Below, piece after piece: positions 21,137-31,779 of a stretch of 64,000 nucleotides of DNA. Positions within the stretch are counted from its first letter, which is position 1. Each line of letters starts with the position of its first letter. Origin of the DNA: Paralithodes platypus (Eukaryota > Arthropoda > Malacostraca > Decapoda > Lithodidae); assembly GCA_032716605.1 (NCBI GenBank), contig CM064495.1:21195676-21259675 (forward strand), written 5' to 3'. Made by a program: the position numbers and the translations under genes. A model generated the notes under the pieces. The model was not told the origin of the DNA. It searched no databases and saw nothing but the letters and a program-made list of their open reading frames with translations.

Positions 21137-24100
21137 TCATATTATATCACCTGCGGCTAACAAATCACGCCAATTTCTTCTAGACCCCGCAGCAGCTGCT
21201 CGTGGTGGTCTTGGGCTCCCTATTACTATGGGTTGCTGTTCTTCTTCCGGTGGGATGGCGAGTTCCATAGGTATGAGACGATCTACAGTTCGGAGAGTGG
21301 TTTGTCCTCGAGATACAACCTTAACGGTTCTGATAACTCCTTCGGAATCAGGATAGACTTCTTGGATCCTTGCTAAGGGCCATTTAGAGTGAGGTTGGTC
21401 TATTTTCAACAAGACTATGTCTCCCACTATCGGTTTGTGACGGTTACTAGCAGAATTCGCACCATAATACCTCTCCCGTAAGCTCAAGATATACTCAGAT
21501 GCCCAATGTTTGTTCCAGGTGTCCAGTATTTTGCAGAGTTTATGGTAGCTTCGTCGCAAGTGTGCATCTGCTTCATTAACGGAGGGATCCACTAATTCCT
21601 CGGTCACGTCCAAACGGGGGACTGGGTCCAATCGTCTACCATATAATAAATGAGCCGGTGTTAAGGCCTCAATTTCCAGATTGGAGTCGTCTTGATACGT
21701 TAGTGGTCGATTATTTACTCTGGTTTCTATTTCGGTGACAACAGTTCTTAACTCATCCAAGGTGACCTTGGACTTGTGAAGAACCCTTTTCAGGCACGAT
21801 TTTACAATACCTATCATTCTCTCTGTAAATCCATTTTGCCAAGGGGCTCTGGGAGTTGTGAATGACCAATAACAATTTCTAGAATCTAGCATTTGCTGTA
21901 CTGCGTTGCTCTTTAATAGTTCAGAAACCAACGGTGATGCGCCCACAAAATTTGTCCCATTGTCACTAATCAAACGTCTGGGACAACTTCGCCGAGCGTC
22001 AAATCTTCTAAATAAATTAATAAAGGTTTCCGAGCTCATGTCCTCCGCTATTTCCAAATGGATAGCCCGAGTGCTGGTACAGGTGAATAGACCAATGTAA
22101 ACCTTCTTGGGTGGACCATCATCTCCTGTGAGAGTGATGGCACCAGTATAATCTATACCTGTTACCTCAAACGGTGTCCTTTGGTGAATGCGGTCTGGCG
22201 GAAGAGCTGGTGGTCCAGGGTAAGGAATAGCGATAGCTGTATACCTCTTGCAAATAATGCAATTCTTGATACAGCGTTTAACAGCTTGTCGTCCCTGGGG
22301 TATCCAATATGTTTGTCGCATATAGGCTAGAGTGTCTGCTACCCCACCGTGTTTAGTGGTTTCATGCGCTTTTAAAACCATCAATTTGGTGAGGTCGCAA
22401 TCCTTGGGCAATATGATCGGATGCCGAGTTTTGAGGGGTAGATCAGCTTTACCAATACGACCTCGACAACATATTAATTCTTGATTGTCTAGATACAGCC
22501 CAAGGTCCTTCATTCTTTTGGTTGGCTTGGGATTGGGTTTACGTAGCTGTGTTAATTCCTCATCATACTTTTCAGCTTGTATCCTTCTGATCCAGTAGGT
22601 AAGTGAGTCTAATTCATCCATCTTTACCTTCTTGCTCAGGAACTTAAACACAAATTTAGTTACAGTTAATAGTTTGTCCAAATTGGAGAACTTGGTGATG
22701 TCAATCACTGAAGGCTCTGGGATAATTATTGGATCCATATGAACTTTATCATCATTAACCTTCTGGTATGATTTTTGTTCTGGCCAATCACTCTGACGTA
22801 GCCAAACCGGACCCTGAAACCACAGAGTTTCGTTAATCAGTTTCTTGACACCAACACCTCGGCTCACCAAGTCAGCCGGATTATCCTTGGACTTAACATG
22901 CATGAATGTATAGTTCATTTGCAGTTCCTTTATTTTGTGTACTCTGTTACGCACATAAACTATGTGACTATCATCCTTAGCTATCCAGTGCATACATATC
23001 TCACTATCTGTCCATATATATGTCTCACCTAAAAAGGGAAACATACCATTCAAATAAGTAGCTAACCTAGTTCCCAATTCAACAGCGGTCAGCTCCAACT
23101 GTGGAAGGGTACGTTGTTTTTATGGCGCTACTCGGGATTTGGACATAATCATAGTAGATCGGACTTCAGTGACACAATAAGCTACTGCACCATACGCCTT
23201 AGATGAGGCATCACAAAATATGTGCAATTGAGCACACTCATTATCAGAGGTAGGATCACATCTTCTAGGAAACTTGACTGAGGATACCTTCACATATTCC
23301 ACCTGCAATTTGTTCCACTCTTCTGTATATTTTTCAGGTAATGGAGTATCCCAACTCAGTGCTTCTCTCCAGGCCTCCTGAACTAAAATCTTCCCTTTAA
23401 TTGATATGGGACTAAATATGCCCAATGGGTCGAACATCATAGAGACCTGACTTAAGAGTGTACGTTTTGTGAGTTTTACATCGGGAAACTTGAGGGGCTT
23501 TAGAGACATCACATCAGTAGTTGTTTTCCACAGCAATCCTAGTACTGGTTGATATTCTGGTATTTGATAGTCAGGATAGTCTCTTCTTATCTGGTCCAAA
23601 AGAATATGAGAGTTTGAATTCCAACTTTGTAGTGGCATATTGGCTTTATTACATTCTTGCCTTGCCAAATTGTAGATTTCAAACACCTCTTCTCCACTGT
23701 CGGCAACGCCCTGAAGATTATCCATGTAAAACAGTTGACCCATTTCCGGTTTCTCTGTCTTCTGGAAATGATATCTCAAAGTGCTGCACAACAAGAAAGG
23801 ACTAGAGCAGGAACCAAACAACACTGACCGAAAGCGGTATTCTTTTATCCGCCCACCAGGCTGAAAAGGATCTTCAGGCCAAAGGAACTTTGTGAATTTG
23901 CGGTCCTGCTCCTTTAAACCTATTCTCAAAAAGGCTTTGGAGATCTCTGCCACAAACCCAAATCTCTTCGTCCTGAATTTTAATAGTACATCACCCAGTA
24001 TTTCAGTCAGATTTGGTCCTGCATAGAGACAATCGTTTAGACTTGCTTCATTCTTCGCTGCTCGAGAACTGCAGTTAAATACCACTCTGATGGGGGTAGT

Positions 24101-24262
24101 ACTAGAGTCCTTACTTACAGCATGATGAGGAAGTTAATGACCCTCTTTATGGTTTATTTCACCTGGGACCTCTTCAATAAAGTCATTTTCCAACTGCTCT
24201 TGAATTATTTTATGATAAATGTCCAGTCGTTCAGGATGTTGACGCAATCTCTCCACCATTTA
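21137..24262 (-). pseudogene. BEL pol: RT, RNase H, integrase (three nonsense codons)
   Basis: One reading frame holds the whole of pol apart from TAA codons at 24260-24262, 24134-24136 and 23120-23122. RT runs from about 24100 with VVFNCSSRAAKNEASLND and the catalytic YMDN (23717-23728), a variant that also occurs in this superfamily. RNase H follows (LHIFCDASSKAYG, WTDSEICMHWI). Next is an H-H-C-C finger ending CIKNCIICKR. The integrase core has D in GIDYTG (about 22150), D in SDNGTNF (about 21955) and E in FTERMIG (about 21815). Last is the C-terminal DUF5641-like region (GDIVLLK...WPLARI). These copy RNA and insert the cDNA. Confidence 0.92.
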
Positions 24263-24293
24263 ATTTAATTGACATCTTGAACTCTGGTAGTTA

Positions 24294-24454
24294 GTTGGTA
24301 ATTCTATCTATCTATCTATTGCCTGACGCCGTGATCCCCGAAGGGGTGGCCACGAACGAACCGCCCCCATGCACCTCTGTCCCCAGTCAGTCGACGCCCC
24401 TCCCCCCAACCAGCACCGCCCTCGTTCATGTACTTCCTCACTCGTTGGTAATTC
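24294..24454 (-). mobile_element. 139-bp 3' fragment of an RTE-like LINE inside BEL, with 11-bp target duplication
   Basis: GTTGGTAATTC occurs at 24294-24304 and again at 24444-24454. Between them, in minus orientation, is the 3' end of the LINE seen at 55911-56280, including the GGCGTCAGGCAATAGATAGA end and its (GATA)n tail. Severe 5' truncation, a tail and a target duplication together show target-primed insertion. It breaks the BEL frame between protease and RT. Confidence 0.9.
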
Positions 24455-26395
24455 AGGGGCATTTATCATCCATGGAAGTCCAACCCAGTACTGGCCATCC
24501 TTATACTCAACTGTGTCTAGGTAGTGGTTATATGTTAAGATGTCTTCAGGGGTGGGAAGATCTGCTTCTATTCCCACAGTGTCCAGTTCCCAAAGTTTGT
24601 GAACAGGTTCTTGTTGCTCTTCTAGAATGTCTCCTAGTTGTGATGGTATTAATTCTGCACCAATTCTAGCCACCACCAGAGATTGTGCCGGAGTCACAAA
24701 GACTGGATCCATCCGGTTGTCTGATTCACTTGGGCCACATGTGGGTAGAGATCCCATGATTATATATCCACCTGATGAAGAAATTAACTGGATACCGTGT
24801 TTCCGAGTCATTTTTCGCAAGAAGCGACCACAATAGTCGGAGCCGATGATCAGTTGAATTGGACCTACTACGTCAGACTCTATAGTTCGGTCTGCTAGTT
24901 GAACACCCTTCTTTATTAAGAAGTTAGATGCTTCCTTTAAACCTTTATTTACCACAGAAGTGTTCATGTCTTCCTTAACCACCGCAGTCACCTTACATTT
25001 ATATTTGCCCAATTTAATCAGGGGTTTAACCACGTCAAATGTTTGTGTTTCCTTATTTGACAAAAATCCAGTTATTGCCATGTTCCCTCTTCCTACTGTT
25101 GGCAAATTCATGGCTCTGACAACATTTCCGGCAATGAAGGTCTTTTGCACTCCAGTATCAAAGAGTGCTTTGACCGGCATAACCTCTTTTCCTCTGATCA
25201 GTTGAATCTCGGCTGTAGGAGTAGCTGCCGGTGTATGCATTGGGTTCCCAGTGGTCAGGGTCATATTTACACTTGTCGGTTTGGGTTGTACTTCACTGAT
25301 CTTGGGACACAACGTGGTATGATGTACACCAGTCTTGCACCGAAAACATAAATTTAATTTAGTGGCACATTCCTCAGTAGAATGTCTGGTGCTAAGGCAA
25401 ACAAGACACTTACCTAGTTCGATGAGTCGTGGAAGTCTAGCCTTAAGATTGGGATAAGTCCTACAATACACTGTGGAATGTTGTTCTGAATATAACATAC
25501 ACACCTTCCGGTTTTCTTGGTTTATCCCTGGTGTGGGGTTAATATTTCTGGTTACTTCTTGGGTCACTGGAGAATTGAGACGGGAATTTGTTCTCTCCCA
25601 AACACCTTTTGTTTTAGATACTGTATTAGTTTGATTATTCTGCTGGACGGATGTCACATAGGTACCAACCTCTTCCTTCTTGAACGGGTTTGCTTTTTCC
25701 TTAGTCCCTGTTGTAGACACTTTTGTGTATTTAACCTTGTTGTCTCCTTCCTTGATACCGCTATCCTTCTTGGAAACCTGCATGTGTTTGCACAGCTCTC
25801 TTAAACCCTCTTCTATCTCTTGATACGTGAAGTAGTTCTTCTTATACCTGTGGTACAATTCATCACAGGTTTTCTGAGAGAGCTTTTGTTGTACAATATG
25901 GTTCAAGAGCCAAGAAGCTGAATCAAGATCTTTCTGGGTACTAAGTGATTTCAAAACACAATTCAAGCTGATCCGGAATGACTGAAGATCCTGGTACGTA
26001 TGCTTTGGTCCTGATAACTCCAGCAATTTGTAAACTAGGCGCTGTAGAGTCAACTCCGTATCTTCAAAATTCTCCTTGAGTACGTCTAGAGCTGCTGTAT
26101 AATTGGCATCTGTTATGGGAAGTTCCTTGATAAAGTCCAATGCAAAACCCTCAAGTTGACCCAACAAGTATGAAAATTTATTTGCTGCAGAAATATCTAA
26201 CCTGTCATGAACTAAACCTTTAAATTTGTCCCAAAAGGTATTCCAATCAGATTGCCCATCAAATTCAGGTAAGGTTATAGGTGGCAACTTAAAGCTTTGT
26301 TGTCCCGGAGCCGCTGTACCATTACTGGTACCATTATTCCCTGTTTCGGTAACTGTCTCTGTCACCAAGGATTCGAACCCAGCTAGTTGATCCAA
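24444..26395 (-). pseudogene. BEL gag and protease
   Basis: An open frame of about 650 residues upstream of the LINE insertion. A DUF1759-like gag core spans about residues 35-190 (FDGQSDWNTFWDKFKGLV...). Cysteine-rich knuckles are CLVCLSTRHSTEEC and CFRCKTGVHHTTLC. An A16-type aspartic protease has the active-site DTG at 25151-25159, in ALFDTGVQKTF, and the later LIIGSDYCGRF. Gag forms the particle and the protease cuts the polyprotein. The first visible Met (residue 1, 26395) is not the native start, because the upstream frame at 26383-26652 joins it with a shift. Confidence 0.9.
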
Positions 26396-26652
26396 ATAAT
26401 GTTCACGGCATTTGCATAGGCTTGCTGTAATTCCTCAAACCTTTCAGATTGTTCTTGTTTGATGCAAAAGTCCTCCAATTTATTGCAAGACTCTTCATAA
26501 TTAGCCCACCGGGTTTTAAGATCTTGGATTTGAGATTTTAACAGCTCCCTTGGACAGGGGTCGCGTCTTTTTACCTCCTGACAATTATTTAATGCTCTAG
26601 TTACCCAGCCTAATTTCCCCACCATAGATTTTCTCAAGAGTGTATCAGTCAT
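26383..26652 (-). pseudogene. BEL gag N-terminal segment (frameshifted)
   Basis: 89 residues starting MTDTLLRKSMVGKL, helical and charged, with KLEDFCIKQEQSERFEELQQA. This type of coiled N-terminus is usual in BEL gag proteins. The frame runs off at 26383, overlapping the start of the downstream frame by 13 bases, so one or two bases were gained or lost near 26390. The Met at 26652 is the likely gag start. Confidence 0.75.
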
Positions 26653-26916
26653 TTTGGAAAATGGGTAATTATTTTCTGGACTATTATTAATGTTTATACT
26701 GAAGACTAATTTTCAACAATCAAAATTATATTTAGATATATTATAGCCTAACGCATACTCAATTTAGCTGTTAATCTTTAGCATTATATGCGTACCATAA
26801 CTGCTACAAATTCAGATGAATAATTAGTTGAAAACATTAAGTCCACAATATAATTTACCTAATATGTGGGAACGCACGCTAGTAGGGGGAGGGAATATAT
26901 TTATTATTGAATTAAA

Positions 26917-27060
26917 TGTCATATATGCTCCGTCGTTCCGAGCATTTAGCTAGTCTACTTGGTTTTTCAGACGCAGGTGACATTAAAGGACAGAAACATA
27001 AAAATGGCCTAATTAATCAAATAATAGGGAGAATTTAGGTACAAGAATGAAGCTAAAGCT
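26917..27060 (-). repeat. BEL leader direct repeat, unit 1
   Basis: Shares with 27176-27310 the blocks ATATGCTCCGTC, GAGCATTTAGCT, CAGACGC, GACATTAAAG and GAAGCT in the same order, about 255 bp apart. Both lie in the untranslated leader between the 5' LTR and gag. A duplicated leader might contain packaging or primer-related signals; that is inference. Confidence 0.75.
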
Positions 27061-27175
27061 GTAAATATTAAGTTAATCATAGTTTTCTTATCCCAGATGT
27101 TAGTGGGTACCTGTGGTAGTAGCATTTTTCTAAAAAGGGGGGGGGGGAAATGTTTTATTATTTATTAAATTTGGT

Positions 27176-27310
27176 ATATGCTCCGTCCCGAGCATTTAGC
27201 TGGTCGACCTAGTCTGCCAGACGCGGGCGACATTAAAGACAGAGACATAAAATGGTCTAAATAAGAAAAATATGGGGGAAATTTAGGGACTGCAACGAAG
27301 CTCAAGCTCA
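27176..27310 (-). repeat. BEL leader direct repeat, unit 2
   Basis: Second unit of the leader duplication. Divergence between the units is much higher than between the two LTRs, so the duplication predates this insertion. Confidence 0.75.
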
Positions 27311-27583
27311 GAGTTTCACAAACGCCAGAGAACGCAACGTTGCAGACCCTCCTACCAGTCCTCTACCACAGGATTTAAACGCCATGCGATTTTATCTTAT
27401 TATTAATTGAAATGCCACTCACCCAAGGCCATCGCCTCACAGTTAGGGACCTCATAACGGCGGGGGATCAATCTATGTCCCACAAAAACGACCTTAAACA
27501 TTAGCCTGCCGCTGCAGCATAGCAGGGACCCTAACTGTTGAAAACTGGCCCTAACTCAACCCCTAGTCTACACACCTATCTGA

Positions 27584-27602
27584 ATCCTCACTCGGGGCAC
27601 CA
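27584..27602 (-). promoter_or_regulatory. BEL primer-binding site (candidate)
   Basis: Three bases inside the 5' LTR, the minus strand reads TGGTGCCCCGAGTGAGGAT. It starts with TGG, the complement of a tRNA CCA end, and continues in a way compatible with an acceptor and T stem. The tRNA was not identified. Confidence 0.6.
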
Positions 27603-27605
27603 AAA

Positions 27606-28380
27606 TGTGGGGGATAATATGGCCAAAGGTTATCTCTTACCACACCAATCGAAATATTAAATTAATCAACATAAATAAAAATAAAGTCTGAGATCGCCTA
27701 CCTTATGGTATGAAGTATGGTAGCCTATCTCTCAGGATGCCCTAACTAAACATTGTATAAATGGCCATATATATCAATGACTTAGCTATAACTAGGGTCC
27801 TGGTTTAGTTCAGAGGATTCCGGCTTCGGTAGATAAGGGTTATAGGTCAGGACTCCGGGCCGGGCGTGGGAATTGTGGTGGAGGAGATCACGGGACACGT
27901 CTCTACCGTTCAGATGTTTACTAGCATCTGATCGGAACTTCAATTTCCTACTCTTAAATAAACTATATATTAATTCGTTACCAAGGGTTCATTCCCTCTT
28001 CACGAAATCATATAAATAATTATCAGCATTTAAATTATATAATTATAAAGGTGAACATAGTTTCACAACGATTTAGTGAACATAATATCAAGATATTAAC
28101 GACCCTAAAGCAAACGGTGGATCGCGTATGCGGTCGCGGGAATATTTAAACTGATCCTCTTTACAGTTCTTCTAAACTTATTTCTACAAGGTTTTATAAC
28201 TAAATTAACTTGATCAAGGTAATCTTATACAGTACTAAATTACCTAACATTAATTAATCTCTACAATATATACAATCACCGGGTTCTGGTAGGAAATTGT
28301 TCACTCTAGCGAGTTTACCCCTATCGGAAGGTTTTTGCCAACATTCCCCAGATACCGGTGTAGTCAATTTATTTCTCACA
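27606..28380 (-). repeat. BEL 5' LTR
   Basis: Upstream LTR on the coding strand, 775 bp. It should contain the promoter. No confident TATA box could be chosen in the AT-rich sequence. Confidence 0.95.
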
Positions 28381-28572
28381 CCTACCCTTTCAGCACTACG
28401 AAAAGCTCCCACTCCCTTCCCATCAAGCTGCGCCATCTATGGAACAAAATCTTCAACTTATTCAGGAAGGGGAGTGTGAGATCTTATTATATTTAGAGCG
28501 AACAAATTACACAACGAATTTACCCAATCCCTACGACTTGGTGGCCCACGCAGAATTGCGGCCGAGTGTACA
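28381..28572 (-). repeat. Dispersed repeat copy B, right half
   Basis: Inverted match to about 4118-4340, starting with the second CCTAC of the BEL target duplication. It ends at a GCCGAGTGTAC block shared with copy A. Confidence 0.75.
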
Positions 28573-29264
28573 GTCGGCGGCAAAAGTCCTGTCGAGTCTC
28601 CTGCCTCACCGTGACCCACGATATTAATAAACTCTAGAATGTTAGGTGTACAAAACTTGCATATTTCTACCACCAGATGGCTCATTGTGAGGTGGTGGTT
28701 GTGAGGGTAGGGGGTTGGGGGGAAGAGGAGGGGTTAAAACTGTTGGGGGACTGAGGAAGGAGTGGAATATTGTGTAGTTTGATCTTGAATTATCAGATAT
28801 ATATTAACCTTTTATTGAAAATCATGTAAATCAGGTGGAAGTAAACCGGGATGTAATGGCTGCATTCACTCAATTAATTTTCAATTATGTTATGATTTTA
28901 GTTTTAGTTTTAGTTTTAGAATAATTGTTTGTTCATTTATGACGATAACTGTTTTAGACTTGCTCATTATTATTAGTATCGGTATTATCACTAATGTTAT
29001 CGATTTGAATAACAATAATTAATATAGTTAGTTGTGGTAGTTCCCCATCTCATCGCTTCTTTCTATCCGTGGCTATATCCAAATCCCTGAGTAAGGCACT
29101 TACCATGCACTAACCACCAATTTAATGCTCCTTTCACTTGTGTAAGGCCAACATATCAGCAAATTGCTTCTTGGTTGAGGTATTTCTACTGAATTACAAA
29201 TTATCAATTCCTAGGTTTGTTTTTCCTTTCATGTAAAAGGTATTGATTTAAACCAACATCATAA
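28573..29264. other. Intergenic DNA
   Basis: AT-rich, with a G-rich patch at about 28690-28735. No element or gene was recognised. Confidence 0.55.
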
Positions 29265-29573
29265 AAATAATAATAATATTTATTCAGTTAGCAATTTACA
29301 GAGTTGGTACCACATAGTATGTTACAAATATGACCTGTACCAGCACTGCATAATTCCAACTAAGGATAGCCCAATAAGGCCGTTAGGCGTATTTTCATTG
29401 GGGTCATTGTGGGATTAGGTTAGCTGGGGAGAAGGGGAGGATAAAAGAAATAGATACTTTAGAGAAAGTATTTCTAGGGGGTTATTTTAAGATACCTTAC
29501 ATCCTATAGTAAATATCAGTAATCCGTAATCAGTAATCATTTCAGTTTGGTTTGCCTATCTCTTATGTTGTAT

Positions 29574-30326
29574 TTAGTAGCAGACATAAGCTTGGTGCTC
29601 CCTTCTCGCAGCTGTCCGGTTCAGGTGTTCCTTCAGGCTACGTCTGAAGGAATACAGTGTTCTCTTTTCACGGACTGACTGGGGTAAGTCGTTCCAGTCT
29701 TTGATGGCAGTGAAGAAGAATGTTTGCTTACCCTGTCCTTCTCGGGACCTTAAAATTAAACATCTTGTTTCTTGTATTATGTCCACTCCTCTCATTATCT
29801 TTAACAAAATCACTCTTTAGATACTCTGGAGCTCTGTCATAGAACATTTTGAAGGCATTAGTGAGCCTGATTTGTTTGGCCCTGTCAGAGACATTGAGCA
29901 TACCTAGTGACTGAAGTTGTTCTTGGCCAACATGTGATCTGGGTCCTAGGTTCAGCATAACCTAACAATTTTATTTTGAGTGACCTGAAGTTTGTGCTGT
30001 GCTGATTTAGATGATGCAGAGTACCAGGATGACACAGAATAGTCAAAATGACATTGAACAAGCGCTTGGCAAAGAGTTTTTTTGGTCGCCGCTGGCAAGC
30101 ATCCCACCTGTCTATACAGGTATTTTATACGTGCTCTACACTTACTCAGGATAGATTCCAAAATTGTTTCACCTGACAAACTCGAGTCCAGTTTTAGTCC
30201 GAGATATTTAACTTGTGACACTGTTGTTATAGGAATATCATTACAGTTGACCGAGAAGCCCACAATGTCTTTCAGTTTGCGTTTTGTTTCACATAAGATG
30301 GCTTCCGTCTTGCCCAGGTGAAGAGA
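29574..30326 (-). pseudogene. LINE III RT C-terminal part
   Basis: The frame enters from the DIRS junction with SLHLGKTEAILCETKRKL and continues with VKYLGLKLDSSLSGETIL and the thumb to about 29952. After stops and shifts it goes on in QLQSLGMLNVSDRAKQIRLT, FKVPRR and WNDLPQSVREK, ending at 29574. These are the usual motifs after the RT palm. The frame fits the piece at 38956-39171 once the DIRS element is removed. Confidence 0.8.
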
Positions 30327-30373
30327 TTATAGGTTTGATTCCCGAAGGGAAGTAGAGAAAACCTAATCTTTAG

Positions 30374-31110
30374 TAGGGCCCCGTAATCATTGACAACTTC
30401 GCCTATTAACATTAATAGTCTCCATTCAACATCCAGCGCCAGCAATTTGAATAACCCGCGCGGAAGATCATGGAGTACTCATCACAAGTGCACGCCTAAT
30501 TCCCTTATGGGATCGTCATTTTGATTGGGTACCCTACAGAAAAAAACTCTGTAAAAAAGAAAAAAGAAAAAGATAAATGAATATCTGTTATTAACCCGCT
30601 GAGTACCAGCTAAATATTTATAAATGTACCACCCAGGACCGGCTGATTCTGATTTTTTTTTTTATTCCAGAAACAATAGCGAATGGGTTAGGAATGAAGG
30701 AAAAACTACGAAAAACCGATCAAAAAGCTCAAAAAAAGGTCCTACAGAGCCCCCGAAAACGGATTTTACAATAGTAAAAAATTTAAGGCAATTTCCCCCA
30801 AAAAACATGTTTTTGCGCTCTCACGCACACACGGTTGGACTTTGAGAGTTTTTAACCATCGGCATGGGTGCGTGGGATACTTACACAGTTCCCATAAAAA
30901 TCTGAGCCCTCTAGGTGCCATAGGACCGGAGTAATAGGGACCGGAGTGACACTGACGCAAACGAGGCGTCGCTGGGGTTTAGCGTTACATACATTACCGA
31001 CGCACGGTTTGCGTCGCTGGGGCTCAGTAGGTTAAATGACTTGCCATATACGTGGATTTCTCATGTTTTGCTTCCCGATACCAGGCCCCCTAGCGGCCAT
31101 CCTCGTCCTT
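30374..31110. repeat. DIRS left inverted terminal repeat (interrupted)
   Basis: Reverse-complement match to 38654-38950, broken by the TTAA element at 30591-31035. Matching blocks include GACAACTTCGCCTATTAAC, CACAAGTGCACGCC and CCAGGCCCCCTAGCGGCC. The left end has an extra 47 bases (30327-30373) absent from the right end. Confidence 0.9.
30591..31035 (+). mobile_element. TTAA element, group D, in the DIRS left repeat
   Basis: TTAA at both edges (30591-30594 and 31032-31035). Ends are CCCGCTGAGTACCAGC and GCTGGGGCTCAGTAGG. Body blocks AGAAACAATAGCGAAT and GGTCCTACAGAGCCCCCG are shared with the copies at 54661, 55464 and 62399. The right DIRS repeat gives the empty site (GTTATTGTATGAC against GTTATTAA...). 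Confidence 0.9.
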
Positions 31111-31180
31111 CACTGATATACCAAGAAAAAACTATGGAAATCAACGAATGGGAAGTGGGATGGTTGGGAGGGCCCGAGTG

Positions 31181-31283
31181 GTCAATAATTACGGGGCCCT
31201 ACTAAATATTAGGTTTTCTCTACTTCCCTTTGGGAATCAAACCTATAATTTAATAGGGCCCTTCATCATTGACGACTTCGCCT
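31181..31283. repeat. DIRS internal complementary region
   Basis: The first part (31181-31248) is the reverse complement of the left terminus 30327-30395. The second part (31249-31283) is the reverse complement of the right terminus (38921-38955). They meet at ACCTATAATTTAATAGGG, i.e. at a junction of the two ends. In the DIRS model this region templates completion of a circular intermediate. Confidence 0.88.
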
Positions 31284-31779
31284 GAATATCAAGACTGGAG
31301 GCGGGACATTCATAAAATATCCTAACCTTAGGGAAGAAAATCCGAATAACATTTTTCTTAAGATTTGTATTGTATGCAATACAAAATATAAAAAAGGTAT
31401 AAAAGATTTGCTAGCAGTGTGTGGCATTAAGAAACTGCTTGCTCATGGTAAGGCCATTGCAGGCGACCTTATGCATGAAAGAGTATGACCCATCCGTGTC
31501 CTACCGAGCGAGACCCTGCAGTAGGTACTCGCTCTGATCTTAAAACTAATTGTACAGTAATCTCACTGTGCACTTTGGTAAAAAAAAATATACATAGTTG
31601 CAACTATATGAAAACTCTCTTAAAATTAACACGACTAAATACTGGACTGAGAACTCGTCCTATCACAGCTCGTGATATATCACAATCTCCAAGGGTACAG
31701 AGGGGATATGGTCTTATTCCGCACAGCCCCCCCCCCCCCCTCCCTTTTTAACAATTAATGAATAAAAAACGTACTACCT

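Larger units (their letters stand above)
20329..28380 (-). mobile_element. Complete BEL/Pao LTR retrotransposon
   Basis: Two long terminal repeats (20329-21104 and 27606-28380) enclose gag, protease, RT, RNase H and integrase on the minus strand, in standard BEL order. CCTAC flanks the element on both sides (20324-20328 and 28381-28385), a 5-bp target duplication as expected for this superfamily. By eye the LTRs differ by about nine substitutions and three small indels, so the insertion is moderately recent. A 139-bp LINE fragment later inserted at 24305-24443. There are at least three nonsense codons and one frameshift, so it is not autonomous. Confidence 0.95.

Noticed and set aside
23717..23728. 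Inactivating mutation in the BEL RT catalytic box (YMDN)
   Set aside because: An N at that position occurs in other BEL/Pao enzymes as far as I know, so it was not counted as a break.
27600..28380. Two adjacent unrelated BEL elements
   Set aside because: The repeat at 20329 and 27606 has matching ends, the same orientation and one shared target duplication, so it is one element with two LTRs.
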